From Rotaria sordida (Eukaryota; Rotifera; Eurotatoria; Philodinida; Philodinidae): a DNA stretch of 64,000 nt. Below, in pieces: positions 14,644-26,735 of this stretch; the first letter of the stretch is position 1; each line of letters opens with the position of its first letter. A program made the translations under genes and the position numbers. The notes beneath the pieces were generated by a model. It was given only the letters and a program-made list of their open reading frames with translations, did not search any database and had not been told where the DNA came from. The stretch spans positions 124,001 to 188,000 of the forward strand of contig CAJNOL010000019.1 of the NCBI GenBank assembly GCA_905250125.1, written 5' to 3'.

Positions 14644-16110
14644 TCTATTGAGGCCGTCTATGTATAACTCAACTTCTTCCTCCTTCATTTTTGTTGTAAT
14701 GAAAATATCATCCACATATGTCCGTAACTTTAATAATTAATTAACTTTTTCATGTGTTTTTTCATATAATCATCCATGTAGACGTCTACTAAAATGAACG
14801 GTAATATATTTCGCATGCGTAAATCTCGTTTTTGTCTACAAAATATCCGATTGAATTGACAATAACTATTGTTTAATGATAGTAATAATATTTGTTTTAG
14901 ATCTGTTACTGTTAAGTTGGATGTACAGAAATTTTTCGAATTGTCGATAAGGTTGATGGTTATGTCTACTGCTTTAGTTACAAGTATGCTTGTAAAAGGA
15001 TCTTGGACATCTAGACTTATGAATTGGTCTTCGTCGTCTATTTTAATTTTAGAAATCTCTTGAATGAATTTGGACATGTTACACACTGTGTTGTTCATAG
15101 TTTCTCTTAGCTGTTTGATGAATAAAAATGCATATATTGATAATGGTGATAGGATCGTATTTCTTGTACTTGTAATTCTTCTCATCAGATGATCTTTTTT
15201 ATATAGTTTTGGTTGATCTCTAATGTTTGAGAGATCATCAATCGATGAAAATTCATTTTTTATATTTTCATTAATGCAATTGTACTTGAATAATCTATTG
15301 GTAAGTTCTGTAATTTTATTTTTGATAATATTAGTTCGATCTTTTACGACTTCATATATGGATTAGTCGTTTAATTTTTCTTCGATTTTATTTGTGTATT
15401 CTTGTTTGTTTACTATAGCAATTTTCTCCTCTTTATCTACTTGAACTATGATCACATCTTTCAATCCTTTCAATGCTTGTTGTTCTTCAATATTCATATT
15501 ATCATTTTTATTTTTATTTTTAGATCTTTTCTATTGTTTAATGAAAGTGATGATTTAGGATCATGGCTAATTGTCTTGTGATTGTCGATCTCATATATAA
15601 TAAAGATTCCATGTTTGATATTATGTAAATTAAATTTATCGATTTCGATGTTAGTGCAAATTTTAACTTTTTTAATAATACTTGTAATTGATCTTTGGTC
15701 AGTTGTATATTTGAATTATTTATCATATTTATTGTAACTATATATATTGTTGGTGATGTTTTTGTTTGAATGATTTTTTGGTTGTCTATTAATGTATTAA
15801 GTTCGTTTTTATGTTTCTTAATCAATGTTTCTTTTTTCTTTTTATTATGCTTATTCATTCATTTTTATATCATTTTCGTTTATGTCTTTGAAGATGAATT
15901 TGTTTCATCTATTGGTTGAGAATATTTTCTTGTGTAGCAATTTCAATCATTAAGTGTCGTTTCTGTTTGTATCGCCATTCTAATACGTTATTTCTAATTT
16001 TAGTCTTTGTTTCATTTAATATTTTATCATTTTTATTGATATCAGTTGTGTTGTTCACATACATTCCTTTGGAAATTATCTATTCTTTTTTTAACATTGT
16101 TTCAAAAATA
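14644..16110 (-). mobile_element. Decayed Penelope-like retroelement (reverse transcriptase)
   Basis: Read on the minus strand, frames at about 15858-15538, 15525-15200 and 15185-14730 together resemble a Penelope-like reverse transcriptase. The N-terminal region has IQLTKDQLQVLLKKLKFA, which fits the usual start of the family's RT ORF. The RT core has ISLDVQDPFTSILVTKA (the first catalytic-Asp motif, FDV-type, altered), then ILLLSLNNSYCQFN. At about 14655-14730 TYVDDIFITTKMKEE carries the YVDD active-site motif. An in-frame stop interrupts it near 15362 and frames shift between blocks, so it is inactive. No GIY-YIG endonuclease is seen. In bdelloid rotifers this class includes the Athena elements. 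The 3' part appears cut off by the foldback at 14015-14643. Confidence 0.7.
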
Positions 16111-18044
16111 AAATAAATAATGATGTATTTTCATTAATCTTTGATGTAAATTCTCCATATTTAAAGCGATTGCATATACATTTTTTTTCTTCAATTGTCA
16201 AGTGTTTGTTTCAGATTAAATGTGAAAAACTTAATCTCAGAAGGTCATTGATAAATAACTTTTCTATATTCAGTATGTCACGCTAAATCTAAAACAAACA
16301 GTTTTGAAATTTGAAGGAAACAAAAAAAACGACTTAATTTTCATAAAAAGCATGCTATCATAAAATTCTGTAATTTTTCCCCTAAAAATTCATTCGAAAA
16401 TAATGAAAATACCCATATTCTTGATCATTTCGGCACGGGCTATCTAACCACATATAAAAAAGAGACAAAAAATTCTGCTTTAATTTTGTATTTCCCGCAT
16501 CTTAGCTTATTTGATTATAATCAAATAATCTTGATTTTTTTTTCATTCGTAGAAAAAAGCCAAAGTCTCAATAATAATTAGACAACTCACATCCTCACTT
16601 CATGTTTCACTACTAATATATTTAAAAAAACCAGCTGAAAGTGACATACATGTTCCTATGATGGATCATTGCTCAAGGACATTTCTTCTGTATGAACAGT
16701 TACGCATGGACAATTATTTATGAGAACAACAAGTCGAGAACATTTTTCAAAGGACAGTTAAGATCCAATTCTTTCAATTAATCCAATCAAAAATATTATA
16801 TTTTTACAGCATGTGATATAAAAAAAATCCGAAATTTGCAAGAAAATTCAGTAAATTCCAAAAAAATAAATCTTGGCAGACCTTCACATAATAATCTTTC
16901 ATGCAACAGACACGTCTTGTTTTTATCGATAGATAGTTTGTTTGCGTGGTATACATTGTTTTGTTTTTTCGTTGATTACAATTTAAAATGGTTATATCAC
17001 GACATAAACAATGATTCGAACTGTCAAGAAAAATGCAACTTGTATCAATCAAAAGTATAATGGTTACACCTTGTTAGATAAACAGTGAGAAAGAAAAAAA
17101 ACATATTATGATGCGGCGTGTTGTTTTTCATGTATTTGAAGTATTGATGATATCAAATGGCACAAGGATATTGAGCGATTTTTAATTTTAACCTTGATTT
17201 GGTATATTCTAAACGCCATTCCTCTTTTTTTATGAAAAGAAGTGCAGTGAACTAATCTATAAGAACAGATAACGCTCAGATATGTTTCCTTTTGAACAAG
17301 GAGCTTTTAAGACTGGAAAAAAACAATATTTGAAAACTATGGTATTTCAATAAGTAACAACTGCCATAGAAGAAAACACGATCAGCAGCGTTTTCATCGC
17401 AGTTTCCAGAATTCTTACTGCATATCTTTTAAAGTTTCTGAATGAGGGTCAGTGTAAATCTATTCAAAACGTCATAGTCAATTCAAAGTATAGTTGCTTT
17501 ATGGTGATAACCTATTTTTAATGAAGAGATCATAAAAAATCACATGACTGCAAAACATTTATACAATCTACGCAATGCTGAGAGAAATAAACGCTGAATT
17601 GTAGATGATAACCTGCCACAAAATTTTTTTACATCTTCAGAGGTAAAACCATCCACCATCACATATACAGAAGGTTAACAAAGCCTCAAAAGCCATAAAA
17701 AAATACTTAAAATTATAGTTAACACAACGCAAACTTCGCTAAGCCTTTTTCTGAAAGGAGAATAGCAGAATAGAAATAGGATGATCGGGTTGTAAGTCTT
17801 TTAACATTCATCTATACCATTGTTTAAGGCGACATTATTTGGGAGATTTTTTTATATACATTGAACTGCTTCTGAGATTCGAATATAATACAAGCATTCT
17901 GATAACTTGATTAAGAGATGTATTAATTAATGTTCATGTCGATTGCCAACACAATGTCAAGTAGCAGATGTAATAACGCTGATATAGTCTCCCACGGAGA
18001 AAAATAAGTTTCTTTTTCTATTGTTTCTTTTTTCTCTTTCTCTT
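16111..18044. other. Gene-free AT-rich stretch
   Basis: No gene or repeat could be supported. Overlapping short frames on both strands near 16804-17060 show no family resemblance. Confidence 0.35.
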
Positions 18045-18868
18045 GTATGATTACATGTATATTTTTTTAGGTCATTGTACAGGTAATAGAGTCAACTATA
18101 CTTATATACAAATATTATATTTTATTTACGTTTTATTTTGTTTCCTTTTGTATTTATTTCAAAATGATCTATTTTGGTGATATTGAGAGAGCACAAACAG
18201 TAATACAAAGAAGAAAAATGTACTATTTAATCAGTTTCAATTCTAGAGTATAAGTATGACTAAACGTGTCTTTTTTTTAGAAGTCGATTGTTTTCTATTG
18301 TCGATAAGCTTTACAAATGGTCACCCACGCTATTAACAAAGATTGATGATGATGATGCAGCTCTGAATTGGGACAACAATCTCACTAAAAGTTCTCGCTC
18401 GGTTTTCCAAGCTATTTATTCATATGATATCAGACACATACTCATCGTACGCGACGTTATTATATATCATAATTACGAAGTTGGTACTGTGTGCATGCAG
18501 AATTCGAATAATTGGACAAGAAAAACGTTGAGTGAGATTGTCGTCCCAATTCAGAGCTGCATCATAATCGATCGTTATTAATAGAGTGGGTGACAATTTG
18601 TAAAGCTTATCGACAATAGAAAACAATTGACTTCTAAAAAAAAGACACGTTGAGTCATACCTATGCTCTAGAATTGAAGCTGATTAAATAGGACATTTTT
18701 CTTCTTTGTATTGCTGTTTATGCTCTCTCAATATCACCAAAATAGATCATTTTGAAACAAATACAGTAGAAAACAAAATAAGACGTAAATAAAATATAAC
18801 ATGTGTGTACAAATATAGTTGACTCTGTTACCTATACAATGACCTAAAAATGTATGTATAATAATATA
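18045..18868. repeat. Foldback element with arms of about 340 bp
   Basis: Left arm about 18045-18400 and right arm about 18510-18868 are inverted copies at high identity. Left ttgtcgataagctttacaaa matches right tttgtaaagcttatcgacaa; left gcagctctgaattgggac matches right gtcccaattcagagctgc. The outer ends tttttaggtcattgta and acaatgacctaaaaa also match. The spacer is about 110 bp. The arms are better conserved than in the 7.5-kb element, suggesting a younger insertion. Short open frames here are mirror images caused by the inverted repeat. Confidence 0.8.
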
Positions 18869-21030
18869 AAAGAAAAAGAAAAAGAAACGATTGAAAAAGG
18901 AATATATTTTTGTCCTTGAGGATGTGTAAGCTGTATATAATATATGAAAGATGTTGATGTAAATTCATTTATCAATTGTACCGTTCCTGCTAACCGGTTT
19001 GAACAGGCTAATATGAAGCTAAACAAAATGATAGGAAAAACATGGAAGAAGCTGTCTAGAGTTTAAAATCTTATACTCATATAAACGAGCATTTTAGCTT
19101 GGGTTTTCAATAGCATGATGCTCAGTGATTTATATATATATATATATATATATATATGTTTGTATGTCTTATATTATGTTAAATTTATTCTAAATCGATT
19201 TCTTTCCAGTAATGATTCGTATTAAAAATAAAAAACTAAATGGCATTCGTAATAATTATCGGAAAAGTATAATTAAACAGAAACGCTATAAGAGTAAATG
19301 TTGTTGTGTCATTGTTTACAGTTTGACTTTCGTCTTCTTATTATATGTTGCCTTTTGACTATAGGCATTACGGATAGTTTGAATACATCTAAAGATGAAA
19401 GTAAAGTATGATATAAGTAAACAATTAATTTAAAGAAGTTCAAATGGATGTTTCATTAAAATTAAGTCTTGACATATTCGTACTTTAAAATACATAGAAA
19501 ATGACTTTGTGTCATAAAATTTCCAGATTTAACTACTCCCTTGTGAATAATTTCTTAGTTTGCTTGTATTCACATGTCTACATAATTTTTTTTTGTATCT
19601 GCATTGATGATGCTAGTATTTATAAATGGTCAGGTTCAAACTTCTATAGTACAGCTTCTAGCTAAACACTAATTAATTTATATAAGCTTTCATTTTTCGG
19701 CAATTCGATGAATATCTATATGGCTATAGGTGGCTCACATTTATGAAGAGATTATTTACTATTGTTTATCACTTACTCAAACCAGACAAAATATGTCTTA
19801 TTTAAATATAGATGAAAGAAAGACAAAATGACTTTTTACCGTTATCAAAAGATTATACTACCGTTCATGGAACTCATACAACATGTCCAAATTAATAATA
19901 ATCTGGAAAATTGATCTTGAGAAAGAGTAACAAAGTGGTTGACAAAAAGAAGACACATATCAGATTACACTTCGACTACATCTGCATTTATCGGCTAATA
20001 GTTTTTTTTGGACTGATTGTTTGAAAAATCATGGGATCATCTCAATAAAAAACTGTCAATGGTTTTCGAATTCGTCAGAACAACATTCAAGACAGTTAAT
20101 GACGTCGAATCCGCTTAGTAACTTGTTATGCTCAAATTTGTTTGCTGGTAAGTCCTTCAAAGCCATCAATTCATGATATTTGACGAAGGAGTGAAATATA
20201 TCTAAGATAATAGTGCAACATACTAGTGTTAAGAGATGTTAACCTATGATGCTCGCTATTCTACTTTCGTTATTATTGATTTTTCTCATCTTCTTCAATG
20301 TTCTCTCTTTGGTCTTCTCCTCTCTATTGTTGTTGTTGCTGTTATTGTTGTCGTTGATTTTAAATTTTTTTCTTCTGAATTATTTCTCAGCTTTTATCAA
20401 TATATAAATATTTTTGATTGTAAACTAATACTATTTTATTCACTTTCAAAATAAAATATCGCAAGGATTAAATTAGTACATTTGTATACATGTCAAATAG
20501 CACGATGAAAACGACATAACGAAAAAACAAGATAAAATCAAGAGAGAGATATAGAGAGAATGAAAGATTTTTATTGTTTCTGCTGAAAAATCTACTTTAA
20601 AAAGTTTTACTGGATACTTGAAAGTACGTCTTCGAGAAAATTAGTACGTCTTACTCAGTTTTTTTTATATTCTTTCGAGTGATGTAATTTTTATTGAGTC
20701 GGTATGAGATCGAAAATTTCTAACCATTTGATACGGTTATTCCAAATTCAACACCAAATTTAAAAAACAAAATTTACTACAACTTTTCCATTTCATGTTC
20801 TAACTTTTATGTAGAATCAATTTTCAGCCATATGAAGGCTTTATGATCAGATTATAGGTTTTACGGAAAGTGTGACTTTTATCTAAACACTCCTTTAGAA
20901 TAGCTCTTACCAATTGTTCTTACGAAACGTTTCTCCTAAACTGTAGAACCATTTAACGATAGAAAAGACATAAAGAGCCTTATAATTATGTGTTAAGTCA
21001 AATATACATCTTGAGATTTTGTTTAAATAT
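18869..21030. other. Gene-free stretch with a TA microsatellite
   Basis: A (TA)n tract occupies 19131-19157. No coding region, RNA gene or transposon was recognised in the rest. Confidence 0.35.
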
Positions 21031-21133
21031 AATTATCTCGTTCTTTATTTATTAAATATCGTATATAAAAGATATAATTGTATATTATATTTTTTATATA
21101 TGATATTTAATAAATAAAGGATGAGATAATTAT
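21031..21133. repeat. AT-rich palindrome
   Basis: Two arms of about 43 nt (about 21031-21073 and 21090-21133) are inverted copies: aattatctcgttctttattt on the left, aaataaaggatgagataatt on the right. The loop is about 15 nt. It could extrude as a cruciform. Its origin is unknown and it lies just left of the foldback at 21192. Confidence 0.6.
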
Positions 21134-21191
21134 ATTTTTTAAATGAATCATACAATCTTCCTAAAACGTAATGAAATCTTGATATTTTATG

Positions 21192-22042
21192 TAATATCAT
21201 ATAGCAAGAAAATATATAAGTGAAGATATTTGTTATCATTGAGAAAAAAGGGAGAAAGGAAATTTTCGGTCTTCAAAACAATAATTTTCAATGGAAGATT
21301 GATGGTACAAACAAAAATGAAAAATCAATAACGAAACAAAGGGAACATCATGAATGTATAACATCATGTATATATAACTTCATGAACGTATAACATCGTG
21401 GATCTTTATCATCGTAAAATATATATATAATATAACATCGTAATTTAAATAAACCACATGAATTAAAATTAATTAAAGTAAGACCTATAAAATAATGCTA
21501 TGCATAAATATCATTATGAATAATAACATAGTGAAAATAATAACACTATGAAATTAATTAGATCAATAATAATAATAAACAATTCATTTCTAATACTAAA
21601 ATTCTACCAAGAAAAAAACTATAACCCAAGTTTAATGTTTTACTTAATATAATAATACTATTAAGGCGGTTGATTATGTATAAAATCTAATATACATCGT
21701 AGGATTTTACGTGATGTCATGATATTATTTACTACTTAGTGATATTGATGCATACTGTTGCTTTTTAGGTCTTAATTTAAGTAAATTTAATTCATATGGT
21801 TTATTTAGATTATGATGTTATTTTATATATATTTCATGATGTCATACGTTCATGATGTTATATGTTCGTGAGGTTATACATTTATAATGTTTAATTTATT
21901 TCATTACTGATTTTCTGTTTTTTGTTTGTACCGTCACTTTATGGTTGAAAATTGCTGTTTTGAAGACCGAAAATTTCCTTCATCTCTTTTCTCTTAAAAA
22001 AAACACCTTCTTCACTTATATATTTTCTTGCTATATAATAAT
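21192..22042. repeat. Foldback/MITE-like element with TA-rich core
   Basis: Ends are inverted: atatagcaagaaaatatata on the left, tatatattttcttgctatat on the right. Inner arms continue: ggaaattttcggtcttcaaa against ttgaagaccgaaaatttcc. The core (about 21350-21860) has repeated short motifs such as ataacatcatg and catgatgttat in both orientations. About 850 bp, noncoding. Just outside the right end, 22042-22149 has a short open frame containing CASCCGCKMDS of unknown origin. Confidence 0.7.
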
Positions 22043-25000
22043 GAGAGTTTATGCTTGTACAGTGACAATAGATTATCTATTAGATTCTTCACAAACAGAA
22101 TGGTGTGCATCTTGTTGTGGATGTAAAATGGATAGTCCTGATCATGCATGAAAATGTCTTTGAGGTTAGATTAGACCAATATCATGCTTTTGAGCGAGAA
22201 ACAATGGTGTATAAAACATGATATTTTACTTACGCTGTCAAATGAGTGCAAAGAAAAACATGACTACGCGTATCGCACTTTTGGCGAACATTCAACTGAC
22301 TCTTCATCGCTGCAATTAATCTGTGTGAGCAACGGGAGATAGAGCAAGCAAAACGACGGTAATATTTGTATGAAATAAAGGCAGTATACAAATAATACTT
22401 CATGCTCTAGTAACTCACGTATATGTCATTACGTGCAAAATCCAAACTTCTTTCTCGATCTATATATAAGCAACCTATTGCTTTACTCTCACACATAAAA
22501 CAACGTCGATAGATTACACTGCTATTCCGGTGTTGGACACATAAGATTTCACACGAATTCATCGAGTAAGTGTATACCTTTTGAAAGTACAGTCTCTTCA
22601 GAAAGCCTTTGTGGTGAGGAGTATCAAGCGGGCTTTTGCGATCCTCAAATAGAATCACTAACCTTCTATAGTGTTATTTTCGTATGATTGCGATTGTTTT
22701 TTTTAGGAAAATACTTTTCGAACTTCTATACGAAATGAACCACAGAGATTCGCTACTGTAAAGCCACTCTTCAATGCCATTGTTGTCTATCATTTTGAGA
22801 TAATTCTTTGAGTACGTGCTGGCTTCAGTGTACTCTAATTAAGAGCACCATCCCATCTTCAATCCGTTGATATTTTTCATGAGATCAGCAAAATGTTTTC
22901 AGAACTAAACTCTTCGAAATAAAAAGAAGAGCTTTATGCTTAGATTTACTGTTTATCATCTGTGAAACAAATGTAAAGGAAATATCATCTAAGAAAATGT
23001 TCGTTCGCCGTTTCGTATTCGAATGATTTATTTCTGCTTTTTTGAGCTCTAACTGCAAACATATATACCAAATTTCTTGAGTTCGAATCTCTTTGCATAA
23101 TACTACAGTTCCATCAAATACATGCTGTGTTAAGTTGAACTCTTCCAATTGTTCTATCACGTCTCTACGTTGAGCTAAGATTCTGAATCTTTCATCGGAA
23201 ACTTTCAGACCTATCATAATATATTGCTAAGTTTTTCAGCTGATTTAACCCAGACTAGCTAGTTTGAGTTATCAATACCAGATAGGAGTAGCATTTTCCT
23301 GTTAATTTATTTCACATTTAAATTCCTGTCAATTTCAATTTAATATAAATTAAAATTTTTCTTATATCACAATTAAAATTTAAAATAAATTGAAATTTTT
23401 TTTAAATTTAAACTTTTCAGAATTTAGTTCTGAATCTAATAATTTTTTCCAAATGTAAATTGATCACTCCGATTGTGTAGTATCAGAAATTTCCGAGTAT
23501 ATTTCTCTCGTAAATGATAAATCTCAGTCAGATTTAAGGATGGCATTTAAACTCCAAAAACACTTTAATTAAATAGCTAAAATTTAAAGTAAACTTAAAA
23601 TGCCATCCTTACTGAGAATATCTATTAGTGTTGTCCATGCACTCCATAAATAATAGTGAAATAAAGACCTTCTTTTGTTTATAACTGAGGATGTTGATAT
23701 GTAACAAACCAATGAAATTAAGGTCACAGTCAGCTTCCTTATTGTTTTCTCTTTATCAGCCACTAGAAATAGATCAAGAAATTCTGTAATTGCATTCATA
23801 GAATCTATTCATGATATCTCATTGCTATCGCATGATCTAGATACAATATTCATGCTAATATCTTGTTAATATCTCTTTCATTTTTCATCATTGAAGACTC
23901 GAACTACTTGTGAAGAATTTTCATTCAAGTCTCTTCAAGAAAATATAAGAACAGTTTATGTTGAATTGTAAATCTGAATAATTGAACAAAAATAATATTC
24001 AGAATCTTAAATATAACCAACTTTCTTGCAAAAGACAAGTTTCTTTGTATTGTTTGTTAGTATATAGAGTGCAAAGAATTTAAAAAACATAGCAGCTATT
24101 TTGTAGCATTTAAAAGCTTTATCGCTCAGTCCCAATCCAATTTTTTTCATATCACAAAGCTTATTATAGAACAAACAAAAACTTTTTCCTTTAAATTTTG
24201 TAAACACCATGTTACCAAAACAACAATTCGCATACAGTCAAGAAAATTTTCATCCATCAATCAACAATGAATCTCTGATGCGAATTGTCACTTTTGATTT
24301 AAAGATACATGAATGACGCATTACATCAAAACTTAAAACTTTGATTACGTTATTTTTTCCATAATGAATGAAAAGTAAAAATAAACAAAATTTGTTCAAT
24401 CTTCGACACACTTGAAAAAACTCTTCTCGAGTTAAGAAGAAGCTTCGTTGAAACTAACTTTATTCTTTACCAAAAAAAACAATCGCTGAATTATGAAAAT
24501 AACTTGTATCAGGATTTCTTCAATTTGTAGAACTACAAAAAATAGTCAAGATCTTTTTAGGAAAACTGTTCAGAAATTTCAACATATTATAGCTTTAAAA
24601 TAATTTTATATTGATGTTCCCACCTTCTATATGCTTAGGGTTGACCAAAAATTCTAATCGCGATATTTAAAATTTTTGTAAAATAGTGAATACCACGGGT
24701 TTTATTGCATGAATACATACTAGAATGCCTCTCTCATCTACAATAAAATGTACAATAACAACTTCATCTTAGATATAATTCTAACATTCTCTTAGAAAAA
24801 GTCTATAATATAGTGAATATGCGTATATTTAACTATTCCTTGTTCAATGTTCCGGTATATTCAGAAAATTTTCACATTTTTCATTTCTCTCTCTTGTGTG
24901 ACATTTTCTGACGTCGTATTCTAGAATATTACATGTCAATAGTATCTATAGAATGAGAGATCATCCTCGGTCAATCCATTTGTTTAGTTAGTTTTTCAGT

Positions 25001-25297
25001 TCAGTTAAAAATTTTGACTCCAACTTTTAAAAAAAATTTATTAAACATAGCTAATGAATTTAATCGATACTTACCTAAAAGTATGTTAGAATAAAATCTA
25101 AGTGAGAGCTGTTATATATCTTATTACAGACAAGGCATTCTCGTATGTATTTATGCAATAAAACTCTGGATATTAACTATTTTATAAAATTTAAAACACT
25201 GTGATCAGAACTTTTGGTTAATTCTATGTAAGTTCAATTGTTTTGAAGTATTCTTGAAGAAAATTAAAGAAGAAATTCTTTAAAACGTTGTCCCAAC
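22043..25297. other. Intergenic stretch with weak coding-like fragments
   Basis: No complete gene. Short frames near 22042-22149 (+), 22407-22658 (-) and 23584-23799 (-) have no recognisable family. A short inverted repeat flanks an A/T tract near 23537-23612 (aaggatggcattt and aaatgccatcctt). See the separate entry for 22885-23217. Confidence 0.3.
22885..23217 (-). pseudogene. Possible fragment of an unknown gene
   Basis: A minus-strand frame of about 110 codons containing DVIEQLEEFNLTQHVFDG and IWYICLQLELKKAEI. The amino-acid mix is more protein-like than other frames in the desert, with charged helices. No family is recognised, no start context supports 23217 in particular, and no partner exon was found. 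It may be a broken gene copy or chance. Confidence 0.2.
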
Positions 25298-25520
25298 CAG
25301 AGATGAACAAAATCGCACCGCACCTCCCCGCGCCGCTGCTCACGCCTACGCTACACTAGTCTGAGCTTTGATGAGCGCATGCTTAGAGCATCCCGATATT
25401 CGGTGGAGTTTGAGAAACTGATTGGTAGAGCAAAGAGAAAGAGAGATGTGCGTAGCGCCTAGACGCGAGCAGCGGCGCAGAGAAGCGCGGGGAGGCACGG
25501 TGCAATTTTGTCCATCTCTG
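25298..25520. mobile_element. hAT-type miniature element with 8-bp target duplication
   Basis: A GC-rich 223-bp palindromic island in AT-rich DNA. It begins CAGAGATGAACAAAATCGC and ends with the inverted counterpart GCAATTTTGTCCATCTCTG; the arms continue into a ccccgcgccgctgctc segment and its inverse. The flanks gtcccaac (25290-25297) and gtccgaac (25521-25528) form an 8-bp target-site duplication with one mismatch. A CAG...CTG end with an 8-bp duplication is the hallmark of hAT transposons. No coding capacity, so it is non-autonomous. Confidence 0.85.
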
Positions 25521-25597
25521 GTCCGAACCTAAATGAGGGAAAAATTAAAAAGACATTGACGAAATATCGATATCACTTTTCAACTTGGACAATCGGA

Positions 25598-25600
<3 letters not shown>

Positions 25601-25634
<34 letters not shown>
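25601..25634. repeat. (AT)17 microsatellite
   Basis: Uninterrupted AT dinucleotide run of about 34 bp, 80 bp right of the hAT miniature element. Confidence 0.9.
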
Positions 25635-25636
<2 letters not shown>

Positions 25637-26099
25637 TCTAAACGAACTGTAAGAGATCAGCAAAGAAAATATACCCCAGTGAGTCTTTGAATTGTTCATG
25701 ATTGCTCAGTCCTCAAAACAGTTCCATTCGGAAATCGTCGAATGCTAAAAAAATCATAACTTCGTCACTGTTTACGTCGATATTTTCGAAGAACAAGACT
25801 CAAACATTTTCTAGCCAATTCAACATTTACTCCATGCTTTGATTCATACATTTTAGAAATCAAGGTTACAACTTTGACTGCAAAGTTTTTGACCAAAGTG
25901 AATTGTCAATATTGCAATAAATGTCAACGAAAATATTATATGAAAAAAATATGGGTGCACTGGAGAAGTTGTAAGTTTGTCAAAGCTTCTTTCATCAACA
26001 TTACAACTAACATATTAATTGGCTACTGATCATAAGAAAAGATTTCCAAGTGTGAACTCTCTTTTCGACCGGCACTGTAATCATAAGATCAGTCATAGC

Positions 26100-26570
26100 C
26101 AATTGTATAAGGCTGTTACTTCAATTAAATGTTAGGACCTTTGAAATTGAGTTATAAATGCTATGTTGATCACATCTCGACCTGTCGTAAAGCTTTTCTG
26201 AATAAAATCGACTGTCGCACTTTCAGTCTGAACTTTTGCATACGGACAGGTCTCATCGTTACCAGCTTTCACTGCAAAATTCAGCTAGAACGAACGCTTC
26301 TTCGAAATATAGTTCTTTTTAAGCAGATCAAGTGTTTCTAATTTTTAAAAATAAAATATTAATTGTAAAGGAACTTAATACTTCAACATGGAAAGATACA
26401 TTTTGACAGTAACTTCTAGGACATTCTGGTAACGATGAGACCTACCCATATGCCAATCTTTAGATCGAAAGAAATTCACTCGTTTTTTTTCGAAATGCTT
26501 TAAAACAGGTCGAGAAGTGAGTAAAATAAAGCTCATAGCTTAGCCTCAAATGCCCAAAGATTCAATCTAA
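26100..26570. repeat. Diverged foldback element
   Basis: Left arm about 26128-26275 and right arm about 26400-26570 are inverted copies: acaggtctcatcgttaccag on the left, ctggtaacgatgagacct on the right; catctcgacctgt on the left, acaggtcgagaagtg on the right. It is more degraded than the other foldbacks and lies just upstream of the first recognised exon of the large gene. The intervening open frame near 26129-26341 is part of the arm, not a gene. Confidence 0.6.
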
Positions 26571-26735
26571 GTTAGAAAATTATACTACTCGCTATGAACG
26601 ATAAAATAATCATAGTCACACTAGAAAAACTATTTTTCACTCGAAGACTTTACCTCGTCAGCTCAAAGTTAATACTGCTTTCGCTGTCTATTATTCAGAT
26701 ATAAGTGATACACCTTTTCTGTATTTTTATTTCAG

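Noticed and set aside
14869..15063. Plus-strand open frame of 64 codons
   Set aside because: It is the mirror of the reverse-transcriptase remnant on the minus strand.
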